A stretch of 28,850 bases of DNA from NCBI GenBank assembly GCA_050874385.1, contig JBNMKO010000038.1, forward strand, positions 1-28,850, given 5' to 3'. Origin of the DNA: CAG-882 sp050874385. GTDB lineage: Bacteria; Bacillota; Clostridia; Lachnospirales; Lachnospiraceae. A program made the position numbers and the translations under genes. Below, in pieces: positions 9,553-17,680 of the stretch. Each line of letters opens with the position of its first letter. Position 1 is the stretch's first letter. The notes below the pieces were generated by a model. The model ran no database searches and was not told where the DNA came from. It saw nothing but the letters and a program-made list of their open reading frames with translations.

Positions 9553-11559
9553 ATGGCAGAAAATATTGAGAGAAAATTACATATTAAAAATAAGAAGGGT
9601 GCGGACATAACTCCGGGGATGTTCGGCGTATTTTACGAGGATATAAATTATTGCTGTGACGGCGGAATAAGTGCGCAGCAGCTTGAAAATGCGGAATTTG
9701 AGTTCGTTGAGGCATTCGGATATAAGGACAATTATTCCACAAAATATGATGGATTGTACGGCTGGATTGCCTATCCTACAAGCGGTGACGGGGCAGTTCT
9801 TTCAATCGGTCAGGACAATCCGGTGTCAAAGGCGGCACCGCACTATCTTGTTTTTGAGCCAAAAAAAGGGCAGTGCGGCTTTGCAAACAAAGCGTATGAC
9901 GGCATCTATCTTCGTGGCGGAATGAAATACCATGTGAGCGCGTATCTTAAAAGTGACAATTACAGCGGAGCTGTCAAAGTGAGAGTTGGAAATCAGAGCT
10001 GTGTGCTGGCGGAGCATGTGACCGGTGAATGGGTAAAATATGAGGCGGTGCTTGAGGCGAAAAATTTTGAGAGATATGAGCTTTTTGTGGTGGAGCTTGA
10101 CGAGGACAAAATATCGGATGATTGTACAATCTGTGCCGACTTTTTCTCATTTATTGCGGATGACGCTGTGTGCGGTGTGTTCAGAAAGGACATTGTTGAA
10201 CTTTTAAAAAGCATGGAGCCGGGATTTATGCGTTTTCCGGGCGGATGTATTGTCGAGGGAAATGAACTTAGCAACAGGTATCAGTGGAAACATACGGTGG
10301 GAAGACGCGAGGATAGAGTGCGCACATGGAACCGATGGGCAGTTCACGGCAACGAGGAAAAGCCTTTTGCCGCGGGAGCTTTCAGCCATTATAACCAGAG
10401 CTACGATATAGGATATTACGAGTATTTTCTTCTATGCGAGTACATAGGCGCAAAGCCTCTGCCGGTTCAAAATGTTGGCCTTGCGTGTCAATATCAGTCC
10501 ACACAGAAGGTAAGTCCCGATTCGGAGGAGTTTAAGGAGTATGTTCAAGACGTGTTAGACCTTATTGAGTTTGCAAATGGTTCAACAGACACGAAGTGGG
10601 GCGCACTAAGGGCCAAGATGGGGCATCCTGAAAGCTTCAATCTTGAGATGATTGGAATAGGAAATGAGCAGTGGGAGACAAAGGAGTCCGAGTTTTTTAA
10701 ACGATACAGTCTTTTTGAAAAGGCGGTTCACGAAAAATATCCCGATATAAAGCTTATCGGCTCGGCAGGACCGGGTGTAGACTGTGACGATTACAGAGCG
10801 GCGTGGACTTTTTACCGCGACGATAAGCCGGAGAATTTTGCATATGCGGTGGATGAGCACTATTACTGTCCGCCGGAATGGTTCTTGGAGAACACAAAAT
10901 TTTATGATGAATATCCAAGAAAAGTTAAAGTGTTTGCCGGCGAGTATGCGGCGCATGTTCAAAAGACGGATTTGGACAGTTCAAAAAATACGCTCGGTGC
11001 GGCATTAAGTGAGGCTTCATTCCTCACAGGTGTTGAGCGAAATGCTGATGTTGTCGTGCTCGCATCGTATGCGCCTCTTTTTGCAAGGCTTGGCTATACA
11101 CAGTGGGCACCGGACATGATATGGTTCGACGATGCGGCATGTTTTCCGAGCCCAAGTTTTCTTGTGCAGAAGATGTACTCAAAAAATATGGGCGATTATG
11201 TTGTCGAAAACCGTATGGATGATGAGGATTTTACTTCGGATAAAACCATAAAAAATATTTTCCACACTGTATCGTATGACACCTCAGAAAATGAGCTCAT
11301 CATAAAGCTTGTAAATCCATGGGATTTTGACTGTATAGTGAACGTGGACATGGATGGCTTTGAACCTGACTACAGCAAAATTCACTGTATCATGATGGGA
11401 GAGGCGGAGAGAGACGCTTACAACACTATTGAATGCCCTGATAATATAAGGGTTTATGAGTTTAATCTTGAGACAACATTTGATGGAAAAGTGCCGGATA
11501 CGGGAAAGTTCAATTTGAGAGCGTATACATTCAGTATATTTAGAATTAAGTGCGAATAA
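9553..11559 (+). CDS. GH51-type alpha-L-arabinofuranosidase
   Basis: A 668-residue glycoside hydrolase releasing terminal arabinofuranosyl residues from arabinoxylan or arabinan fragments. No signal peptide is seen, so it should be cytoplasmic, acting on imported oligosaccharides. It has an N-terminal beta strand region (FGVFYEDINYCCDGG), a CBM4-like jelly-roll insert (about 60-175), then the catalytic barrel with RFPGGCIVEG. Candidate catalytic residues are Glu372 in GIGNEQWE (acid/base) and Glu464 in VFAGEYAAH (nucleophile). A C-terminal beta domain follows. The ATG at 9553 is chosen because GGGAGAAGG precedes it; the open frame extends upstream to 9361, but that part overlaps the promoter and does not look coding. 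It appears monocistronic. Confidence 0.9.
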   Translation: MAENIERKLHIKNKKGADITPGMFGVFYEDINYCCDGGISAQQLENAEFEFVEAFGYKDNYSTKYDGLYGWIAYPTSGDGAVLSIGQDNPVSKAAPHYLVFEPKKGQCGFANKAYDGIYLRGGMKYHVSAYLKSDNYSGAVKVRVGNQSCVLAEHVTGEWVKYEAVLEAKNFERYELFVVELDEDKISDDCTICADFFSFIADDAVCGVFRKDIVELLKSMEPGFMRFPGGCIVEGNELSNRYQWKHTVGRREDRVRTWNRWAVHGNEEKPFAAGAFSHYNQSYDIGYYEYFLLCEYIGAKPLPVQNVGLACQYQSTQKVSPDSEEFKEYVQDVLDLIEFANGSTDTKWGALRAKMGHPESFNLEMIGIGNEQWETKESEFFKRYSLFEKAVHEKYPDIKLIGSAGPGVDCDDYRAAWTFYRDDKPENFAYAVDEHYYCPPEWFLENTKFYDEYPRKVKVFAGEYAAHVQKTDLDSSKNTLGAALSEASFLTGVERNADVVVLASYAPLFARLGYTQWAPDMIWFDDAACFPSPSFLVQKMYSKNMGDYVVENRMDDEDFTSDKTIKNIFHTVSYDTSENELIIKLVNPWDFDCIVNVDMDGFEPDYSKIHCIMMGEAERDAYNTIECPDNIRVYEFNLETTFDGKVPDTGKFNLRAYTFSIFRIKCE

Positions 11560-11603
11560 TTATTTTTAAATGTAATTTTATAATAAATAGCGAGAGGTCA
11601 ATC

Positions 11604-11626
11604 TATATGTACAATTATAGTACATG
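11604..11626. promoter_or_regulatory. Palindrome ATGTAC-N7-GTACAT
   Basis: TATATGTAC and GTACATGTA arms around AATTATA, just after the arabinofuranosidase stop. It could be an operator-like site or a small hairpin. It resembles half-sites of the arabinose repressor AraR only loosely (spacing differs), so that link is not claimed. Confidence 0.35.
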
Positions 11627-11684
11627 TAGGCAACCGTATATTCGCAATAGAAGGTGGAGATTTTCTTATAGTATTAAGTGAAAA

Positions 11685-11731
11685 TTGAACTTTCTGCGAT
11701 GAAAGTTCAAAAAACGGCTTGAAAAGTTCAA
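11685..11731. promoter_or_regulatory. Inverted repeats over the XRE-aminotransferase promoter
   Basis: A perfect 10-base inverted repeat, TTGAACTTTC-TGCGAT-GAAAGTTCAA (11685-11710), is followed by a second smaller palindrome TTGAA-AAG-TTCAA (11719-11731) that shares the same half-site core. The second one overlaps the -35 box. The arrangement is that of a repressor operator. The gene it precedes encodes its own N-terminal HTH domain, so autoregulation is plausible but inferred. Confidence 0.6.
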
Positions 11732-11747
11732 AGTATGGTGGTATAGT
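11719..11747 (+). promoter_or_regulatory. Sigma-A type promoter of the XRE-aminotransferase gene
   Basis: TTGAAA (11719-11724), a 17-base spacer and TATAGT (11742-11747). The predicted start near 11754 leaves a leader of about 175 bases. In that leader AAACAA-A-GCAGA (11775-11786) can pair with TCTGCTTGTTT (11821-11831), followed by a short T tract; this weak hairpin with a large loop might be an attenuator. Confidence 0.65.
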
Positions 11748-11929
11748 GGAAAAAGTTACAGTGTTATGTATAAGAAACAAAGCAGATTGTGAATATATGT
11801 TTGATAAGAGGTGTTGCTGTTCTGCTTGTTTTTGAGGCAAAACAGATAGTTTTATGATATCTCTTTAGCAAAAAGTTGTGTTTTCATTACTATTTAAGTC
11901 ACTGTAAAGCGGTGATGTGGAGGATTTAT

Positions 11930-13549
11930 ATGTCAGAAATTGCGAAGAGGCTTAGAGAGGCGATGGAGGCCAAGGGGTTAAAGCAGGTTGATGTTATCAG
12001 ACTTGCCGAGCCTATTGGCCGTGAATGTGATGTGCACATCGGGAAGAGCCATATGAGCCAGTATCTAAGCGGAAAAAGTGAGCCGAGGAAGGATATTTTA
12101 GGGGTTCTTGCAAAAACGCTCGAAGTGGACGAGAAGTGGCTTGCAGGAATTGAACCTGAGATGGAGAGTGCGAAGGCAGATGCCAAGATAACTGAGAAAG
12201 AGACTCAGACATCTAAGAAAAATAAGGCGCATAAAGATGATACGGATAATGACAAAAAGATGGACAGTGAAAAATCGGTGTGCGATACAAAAAGTTCAAA
12301 TAAAGTATGTTCAGAAAAAATGGGAGATAATGTTATGAGACAGTTTTCAAAATCGTCAAAGCTTGACAATGTATTGTATGATGTGAGAGGTCCTGTTGTC
12401 GAGGAGGCTAACCGCATGGCGGATGCTGGAATGCATATTTTAAAGCTCAATATCGGAAACCCGGCACCGTTTGGTTTCAGAGCACCGGAGGAAGTTGTCT
12501 ACGACATGAGACAACAGCTCACGGACTGCGAGGGCTATTCCGACTCAAAGGGACTTTTTTCCGCGAGAAAGGCTATCATGCAGTATGCACAGCTTAAAAA
12601 TATTCCAAATGTTGAAATCAACGATATTTATACAGGAAACGGAGTGAGTGAGCTCATAAACCTGAGTATGCAGGCACTCTTAGATGACGGCGACGAGATT
12701 TTAATTCCGTCACCTGATTATCCGCTCTGGACGGCGACGGCAACTCTTGCAGGCGGCAAAGTTGTCCATTATCTGTGCGATGAGCAGTCCGACTGGAACC
12801 CTGATATCGACGATATCAAGAAGAAAGTGAACTCAAAGACCAAGGCAATCGTAATAATAAACCCGAACAATCCGACAGGTGCTCTCTATCCAAAGGAGGT
12901 TTTGGAGCAGATAGTTCAGATTGCGAGAGAAAATCAGCTCATAATTTTCTCCGATGAGATTTATGACAGACTTGTCATGGACGACGGGGAGCATATCTCA
13001 ATAGCATCGCTTGCACCAGACGTATTCTGTGTAACTTTCAGCGGACTTTCAAAGTCACATATGATTGCAGGTTTCAGAGTTGGCTGGATGATTTTGAGCG
13101 GAAACAAGGAATCGGCAAGGGATTATATCGAGGGTATAAATATGCTCTCAAATATGCGTCTTTGTTCAAATGTTCCGGCTCAGTCGATAGTTCAGACCGC
13201 ACTCGGCGGTTACCAGAGCGTGAAGAACTACATTGTACCGGGTGGACGTATCTACGAGCAGAGGGAGTTCATGTACAAGGCGATAAATGATATTCCGGGA
13301 CTCAGCGTTGTAAAGCCTAAGGCTGCCTTTTACGCTTTTCCTAAGATTGATGTCAAGAAGTTCAATATCACAAACGATGAGAAGTTTGCGTACGATTTTT
13401 TAAAGGAGAAGAAGGTACTCATAGTTCACGGCGGAGGCTTCAACTGGAAGCATCCTGACCATTTCCGTATCGTATATCTTCCAAGAGTGGAGGTACTTGA
13501 GGAAGCACTTGGAAAGCTTGGTGAGTTCCTTGAGACATATCATCAGTAA
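11930..13549 (+). CDS. XRE helix-turn-helix fused to AlaA-type aminotransferase
   Basis: A 539-residue fusion. Residues 1-75 are a Cro/C1-type HTH (EIAKRLREAMEAKGLKQVDV, then SHMSQYLSGKSEPRKDILGVLA). Residues 76-135 are a Lys/Asp/Ser-rich linker. Residues 136-539 match the AlaA alanine (glutamate-pyruvate) aminotransferase along its whole length, e.g. SSKLDNVLYDVRGPV, LKLNIGNPAPFGF, INPNNPTGA, and PLP-binding Lys375 in FSGLSKSHMIAGFR, which equals Lys240 of the aminotransferase part. The start at 11930 has GGAGG upstream; Met136 also has GGGAGA before it, so a free aminotransferase could be made by internal initiation. The family transfers amino groups between pyruvate and glutamate. The glycerate kinase gene follows after one base. 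Confidence 0.88.
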   Translation: MSEIAKRLREAMEAKGLKQVDVIRLAEPIGRECDVHIGKSHMSQYLSGKSEPRKDILGVLAKTLEVDEKWLAGIEPEMESAKADAKITEKETQTSKKNKAHKDDTDNDKKMDSEKSVCDTKSSNKVCSEKMGDNVMRQFSKSSKLDNVLYDVRGPVVEEANRMADAGMHILKLNIGNPAPFGFRAPEEVVYDMRQQLTDCEGYSDSKGLFSARKAIMQYAQLKNIPNVEINDIYTGNGVSELINLSMQALLDDGDEILIPSPDYPLWTATATLAGGKVVHYLCDEQSDWNPDIDDIKKKVNSKTKAIVIINPNNPTGALYPKEVLEQIVQIARENQLIIFSDEIYDRLVMDDGEHISIASLAPDVFCVTFSGLSKSHMIAGFRVGWMILSGNKESARDYIEGINMLSNMRLCSNVPAQSIVQTALGGYQSVKNYIVPGGRIYEQREFMYKAINDIPGLSVVKPKAAFYAFPKIDVKKFNITNDEKFAYDFLKEKKVLIVHGGGFNWKHPDHFRIVYLPRVEVLEEALGKLGEFLETYHQ

Positions 13550-13550
13550 T

Positions 13551-14699
13551 ATGAATATTGTAGTAGCGATAGATTCATTTAAAGGAAGTTTGAGTTCGCT
13601 TGAAGCGGGAAATGCCATTTCGGAGGGCATACATAAGGTGATGCCCGATGCTGATGTGCTTGTGCGTCCGCTTGCGGACGGCGGTGAGGGGACGGTTGAA
13701 GCTCTCACGCTCGGCATGAACGGTAAAACTGAGAAAGTCATGGTTACGGGTCCACTCGGTTCTAAGGTGGAAGCGGCTTATGGCATTATCGAGGAGACAA
13801 AAACGGCAATCATGGAAATGTCAGCTGCGGCTGGGATAACCTTGGTCGGTGAACAGGAGCGAAATCCTCTCAATACCACCACATTCGGTGTCGGAGAGAT
13901 GATATGCGATGCAATCGGCAAGGGATGCCGCAATTTTATCGTCGGTATCGGCGGAAGTGCGACAAACGACGGCGGTGTGGGAATGTTGCAGGCTCTCGGA
14001 TATGAATTTCTTGATGCCGACGGCGGACAGGTTCCGTTTGGTGCAAAGGGCTTGTCAATGATTGAAAAAATATCAGATGAGCACGTTATCCCGGAATTAA
14101 AAGATTGCAATTTTAAGATTGCATGTGATGTGAAAAATACGCTGTGCGGCGAGCAGGGATGCAGCGCGGTTTTCGGACCACAAAAGGGTGCAACATCGAG
14201 CATGATTGAAAAAATGGATAGGTGGCTTGAAAGGTATGCACGCCTTACACATGAAAAATATGAAGAAGCCGACATGAACAAGCCCGGAACAGGGGCAGCT
14301 GGCGGACTTGGATTCGCATTTCTCTCCTACACAAATGCCATCTTAGAGTCGGGAGTTAAGATTGTCCTCGACGAGACAAGGCTTGAGGATTATATAAAGG
14401 ATGCAGACATTGTAATCACGGGCGAGGGAAGATTGGACGCACAGACTGTTATGGGAAAGGCTCCTATCGGCGTGGCCGAACTTGCAAAAAAATATAACAA
14501 GACGGTTATAGCATTTTCAGGCTGTGTCACGGATGATGCTGTTCTCTGTAATCAACACGGAATTGACGCATTTTTTCCTATACTTCGCTCTGTCACGACG
14601 CTTGAGGATGCGATGGATAATGAGAGTGCCAAGAAGAACATGAGTGCGACGGTGGAGCAGGTGTTTAGGCTTATAGATAAGAGTAGCTTTGTAAAGTAA
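13551..14699 (+). CDS. garK: Glycerate kinase (GarK/GlxK family)
   Basis: A 382-residue cytoplasmic kinase that phosphorylates D-glycerate, usually to 2-phosphoglycerate in this family, feeding glycolysis or serine metabolism. Family motifs are clear: VVAIDSFKGSLSS at the N-terminus, RPLADGGEGT, the nucleotide/substrate region GIGGSATNDGGVGMLQALG, GTGAAGGLGFA and TGEGRLDAQTVMGKAP. Length is normal. The ATG at 13551 lies one base after the aminotransferase stop and has no clear ribosome site, so translation is probably coupled to that gene. The pairing with an alanine-type aminotransferase hints at a serine/pyruvate/glycerate link, which is inference. Confidence 0.93.
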   Translation: MNIVVAIDSFKGSLSSLEAGNAISEGIHKVMPDADVLVRPLADGGEGTVEALTLGMNGKTEKVMVTGPLGSKVEAAYGIIEETKTAIMEMSAAAGITLVGEQERNPLNTTTFGVGEMICDAIGKGCRNFIVGIGGSATNDGGVGMLQALGYEFLDADGGQVPFGAKGLSMIEKISDEHVIPELKDCNFKIACDVKNTLCGEQGCSAVFGPQKGATSSMIEKMDRWLERYARLTHEKYEEADMNKPGTGAAGGLGFAFLSYTNAILESGVKIVLDETRLEDYIKDADIVITGEGRLDAQTVMGKAPIGVAELAKKYNKTVIAFSGCVTDDAVLCNQHGIDAFFPILRSVTTLEDAMDNESAKKNMSATVEQVFRLIDKSSFVK

Positions 14700-14717
14700 C
14701 CACATTGATATAAAAAA

Positions 14718-14733
14718 TGAGGGTGAAACCTCA
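14718..14733 (+). other. Small hairpin after glycerate kinase
   Basis: TGAGG and CCTCA around GTGAAA form a five-base-pair hairpin about 20 bases after the glycerate kinase stop, upstream of the main terminator. It may help protect the mRNA 3' end; it lacks its own T tract. Confidence 0.4.
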
Positions 14734-14759
14734 AAGCATTAAAAAATAAGATATAAAAC

Positions 14760-14802
14760 AATCCCGGAAATAGTAATTTTCTCAGCATTTCCGGGATTTT
14801 CT
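14760..14802 (+). terminator. Intrinsic terminator of the aminotransferase-glycerate kinase operon
   Basis: AATCCCGGAAAT (14760-14771) pairs perfectly with ATTTCCGGGATT (14787-14798), with a 15-base loop and TTCT after the stem. It lies 60 bases after the glycerate kinase stop. Confidence 0.88.
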
Positions 14803-14896
14803 ATGGCACTTCAATTTTTTACTATATAATGAAGAAATTTAAAATATTACATAAATTTATTCATTATTTATAGAAATATTTTTTTGAAATCTATTT

Positions 14897-15017
14897 TAAC
14901 CAAATCAAGTAAGTCTCCTGCTTCAATTGCGAAGCGCAATAAGCAGGGGTGGGGACTTGCTTGTATCAGGAGGGGTACGAGCCCCTCCTGATAAACTGAG
15001 AAGCAGTTATTTGGTTA
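14897..15017. repeat. Cloverleaf inverted-repeat element (four-way junction)
   Basis: An outer stem TAACCAAAT (14897-14905) / ATTTGGTTA (15009-15017) encloses three hairpins that abut with no unpaired base between them. Arm 1 (14906-14963) has CAAGTAAGTC paired to GACTTGCTTG (one G-T), then CCTGCTT/AAGCAGG and ATTGCG/CGCAAT. Arm 2 (14964-14993) has TATCAGGAGGGG paired perfectly to CCCCTCCTGATA. Arm 3 (14994-15008) has AACTG/CAGTT. It lies between convergent genes and has no coding potential I can see. It may be a structured RNA, a palindromic repeat family or a small mobile element. Confidence 0.8.
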
Positions 15018-15030
15018 TGAGCAAGAAGCG

Positions 15031-15053
15031 AAGCGGATTGCGAATATCCGCTT
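15031..15053. repeat. Hairpin next to the cloverleaf element
   Basis: AAGCGGAT (15031-15038) pairs with ATCCGCTT (15046-15053). It shares the ATTGCGAA string with arm 1 of the cloverleaf (14926 and 15037), suggesting that it belongs to the same element. No U-tract follows on either strand, so it is not a standard guaA terminator. Confidence 0.6.
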
Positions 15054-15114
15054 GACATTTAAACAAAGAGCAGCTATTTGTGTGCATTTTTTGTAATTGC
15101 CCAGTTATAGTTTT

Positions 15115-16743
15115 TTACTCGAATTCTATAGTTCCGGGTGGTTTGCTCGTCAAATCGTAGAATACTCGATTGACTCCCCTCACCTCGTTTATAATTCTGC
15201 TCATAACAGTCTGGAGCACTTCAAACGGTATCTGTGCCGACTCGGCAGTCATAAAGTCGATGGTGTTGACCGCGCGGAGTGCAACTGCATAATCGTAGGT
15301 TCGCTCGTCACCCATAACACCAACTGAACGCATGTTGGTGAGTGCGGCAAAGTACTGGTTAGGCATCCATGAAGGAGCAGCACCGTGCTCATTTTTGTAA
15401 GCTTCAACAGCCTTGTCAACCTCCTCACGATAGATTGCATCAGCGTCCTGAACGATGCGAACCTTCTCGGCGTTGACCTCACCGATAATTCTTATGCCAA
15501 GACCAGGCCCCGGGAATGGCTGGCGGAATACGAGACGCTCAGGAATACCAAGCTCAAGACCTGCCTTGCGGACTTCATCTTTGAAAAGGTCGCGGAGCGG
15601 TTCAATGATTTCTTTGAAATCAACGAAATCAGGCAGACCGCCGACATTGTGGTGTGATTTGATTACCGCGGACTCACCGCCGAGACCTGACTCAACGACA
15701 TCCGGGTAAATCGTTCCCTGCGCAAGGAAGTCGACAGCGCCGATTTTCTTGGCTTCCTCTTCAAATACGCGGATAAACTCCTCACCGATAATCTTGCGCT
15801 TGCGCTCAGGCTCTGTAACGCCTGCAAGCTTGCTGTAGTATCTCTCCTGCGCATTAACCCTTATAAAGTTAAGGTCGAACTGACCATTCTGACCAAATAC
15901 AGCCTCGACCTCATCGCCCTCATTTTTGCGCAAAAGCCCGTGATCTACAAATACGCATGTGAGCTGCTTTCCGATTGCTCTTGAAAGAAGTCCGGCAGCA
16001 ACAGATGAATCAACACCACCTGAAAGAGCGAGTAAAACTTTACCGTCGCCGACTTTTTCACGAATGTCCTTTATTGTATTTTCAACGAAGGAGTCCATCT
16101 TCCAATCGCCGGCACAGCCGCATACGCCCTTGACATAATTTTCGAGCATCTTGGTTCCTTCAATGGTATGAAGAACTTCCGGGTGGAACTGGATTGCGTA
16201 GAGGTTCTTTTCCTCATTCTGCGCTGCCGCAACAGGGCAGTCAGCTGTGTGCGCTACAATTCTAAAGCCCGGAGCTATTTTTGATATATAATCAAAATGG
16301 CTCATCCAACAGGATGTTGCATTTATATCACTCTTGTGGTCATCGCACTTTATTCCTGCCACATTTTCTGCCGGACTTCCAACTCCCTTAAATAAAGGTG
16401 AAGTTGTATCGACAAAAACTTCTGTCTTTCCATACTCGCGCACAGGCGCTTTTTCAACCTTGCCACCGAGAACATGCATCATAAGCTGTGCGCCGTAGCA
16501 CAGACCAAGCACCGGAACTCCGAGATTAAAAAGTTCCTCAGTGCATGTCGGCGCACCCGGCTCGTAGCAGCTGTTCGGACCGCCGGTAAGAATAATGCCC
16601 TTAGGGTTCATGGCTTTAATCTTCTCGATATCCGTCTTGTATGAGTATATCTCACAGTAAACATTACATTCTCTGACACGCCTTGCAACCAACTGATTGT
16701 ACTGACCGCCAAAGTCAATAACGACTACCATCTCTCTGCTCAT
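15115..16743 (-). CDS. guaA: GMP synthase (glutamine-hydrolysing)
   Basis: Converts XMP to GMP using ATP and glutamine, the last step of guanylate synthesis, in the cytoplasm. The N-terminal class I glutaminase has nucleophile Cys82 in LGLCYGAQ and His187/Glu189 in IQFHPEV. The ATP-pyrophosphatase domain has SGGVDSS (241-247). The C-terminal dimerisation domain carries RQPFPGPGLGIRI and ends KPPGTIEFE. The protein is 542 residues, slightly long, because of about 20 additional residues in the glutaminase domain (about 121-141). The ATG at 16743 is chosen over the longer frame since AGGAGGAAATACC precedes it and the family begins there. It is single, with its own promoter. Confidence 0.97.
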   Translation of the reverse strand: MSREMVVVIDFGGQYNQLVARRVRECNVYCEIYSYKTDIEKIKAMNPKGIILTGGPNSCYEPGAPTCTEELFNLGVPVLGLCYGAQLMMHVLGGKVEKAPVREYGKTEVFVDTTSPLFKGVGSPAENVAGIKCDDHKSDINATSCWMSHFDYISKIAPGFRIVAHTADCPVAAAQNEEKNLYAIQFHPEVLHTIEGTKMLENYVKGVCGCAGDWKMDSFVENTIKDIREKVGDGKVLLALSGGVDSSVAAGLLSRAIGKQLTCVFVDHGLLRKNEGDEVEAVFGQNGQFDLNFIRVNAQERYYSKLAGVTEPERKRKIIGEEFIRVFEEEAKKIGAVDFLAQGTIYPDVVESGLGGESAVIKSHHNVGGLPDFVDFKEIIEPLRDLFKDEVRKAGLELGIPERLVFRQPFPGPGLGIRIIGEVNAEKVRIVQDADAIYREEVDKAVEAYKNEHGAAPSWMPNQYFAALTNMRSVGVMGDERTYDYAVALRAVNTIDFMTAESAQIPFEVLQTVMSRIINEVRGVNRVFYDLTSKPPGTIEFE

Positions 16744-16830
16744 GGTATTTCCTCCTGTAATTTTTAATGACTCTTTTAATGTTTTGTTAAAAGCTTCTAT
16801 TAACAACTTAAATAACTTAACATTGTTCTT

Positions 16831-16859
16831 ATCATACAATAAATTGGGGGGATTAGCAA
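16831..16859 (-). promoter_or_regulatory. Sigma-A type promoter of guaA
   Basis: On the minus strand, TTGCTA (16859-16854), a 17-base spacer and TATGAT (16836-16831). Transcription would start near 16824, giving a leader of about 80 bases. I looked for a purine riboswitch in this leader and saw none. Confidence 0.7.
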
Positions 16860-17084
16860 GGCTTTTATATTTGCCGGGGTGTGTAGAAAGAATTTAAAAC
16901 GGAAGAAGTGTAGGACGTGAAGTGGATTTGACAGGTCTGGCAGGTTACAAATTGTAAAAGATATGATAAAATAGATTTATTCATACATAATGTTTTTGAG
17001 AGAGCTGTATGGATAACAGGTAAAAATATTATTTAAAGATGAAATAAATATATTAGGGTGTCTTTAAAAAAGGGGAGGAATAGT

Positions 17085-17477
17085 ATGCCATATATGGTTG
17101 CATGTAAACAAAATTTGATTGATTTAGCATATGTATTAATTAAAGAAAAAAGTCATGAAGATGATATGAAAGCAGCAGAGGATTTGCAAGTCTTAGATGC
17201 GATTCTCGGCGGAGTTCGGGCATGTTTCAATCTGTATAGCGTAGATGAAAGGTTGAGAAAAGAGTACAAAACGATAGATATGTTGGAAAATATACAGAGT
17301 AAGTTTTCTTATAATGATGGAAAAGCTATAAAGGGAATTATTACTGAAGAAGAAAGAATAATGAATAGGCTTAAATCGGACAAAATCGGGGTTATTGCAG
17401 ATGTTTTGATAAAACATGGAAAAATTAAATGCGTTGATGAAATTTATATGCATGTTTGCGATGGCAATCAGATGTAA
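17085..17477 (+). CDS. Hypothetical protein, 130 residues
   Basis: Not recognised. A soluble, charged, mainly helical-looking protein with no signal peptide, membrane segment or Cys motif pattern. The ATG at 17085 follows AGGGGAGGAA at good distance. The end overlaps by 17 bases the ATG (17461) of the broken XRE regulator that follows, so the two were probably an operon in front of the type I restriction-modification genes. A TTGACA lies at 16928 but without a convincing -10. The protein may belong to the defence locus as an accessory or regulatory factor; this is context only. Confidence 0.6.
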   Translation: MPYMVACKQNLIDLAYVLIKEKSHEDDMKAAEDLQVLDAILGGVRACFNLYSVDERLRKEYKTIDMLENIQSKFSYNDGKAIKGIITEEERIMNRLKSDKIGVIADVLIKHGKIKCVDEIYMHVCDGNQM

Positions 17478-17679
17478 CAAACTGTGGAAAAATTAATAGA
17501 TGAAAATATGATGAAGATAGACCTTAGAGATAAGGCTGGAACTACCACGAATGCATTGGCTAAACTGGGAACGAATGAACATGTAAGTACAGGTTTTAGA
17601 AAAAATATGTAATGTATTACATTGCAATATACAGGACATTATGGAATTTGTTCCGGATGAGGAAAGGGAAGAAAAGTAA
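17461..17679 (+). pseudogene. Small XRE-family regulator, two frameshifts
   Basis: Reading across frames gives the standard short Cro/C1-type regulator: MAIRCNKLWK, then KLIDENMMKIDLRDKAG, TTTNALAKLGTNEHVST, then VLEKICNVLHCNIQDIMEFVPDEEREEK. These match the usual 'YNKLWKLLIDK.M.KTDLR..AGIS.N.LAKLG..E.V....L.KIC..L.C...DIMEFVP' pattern of about 70-residue regulators. The first break is a missing base in the A-run near 17488. The second loses two bases near 17596, where 'ACA GAG GTT' is expected and only ACAGGTT is present. Such regulators often precede mobile or restriction-modification loci. Broken, so presumably inactive. Confidence 0.8.
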
Positions 17680-17680
17680 T

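Noticed and set aside
11604..11626. AraR operator for the arabinofuranosidase
   Set aside because: The palindrome lies downstream of that gene and its spacing differs from the known AraR consensus.
14897..15053. tRNA or CRISPR array interpretation of the cloverleaf
   Set aside because: Arm lengths, absence of a CCA/acceptor pattern and T-loop consensus exclude a tRNA, and there are no regularly spaced identical repeats.
16744..16824. Purine riboswitch before guaA
   Set aside because: No conserved purine-aptamer core or paired loops could be found on the minus strand.
16744..16839. N-terminal extension of guaA
   Set aside because: GuaA begins at the MSREMVVVIDFGGQ segment, which has its own AGGAGG site; the extension lies in the leader after the promoter.
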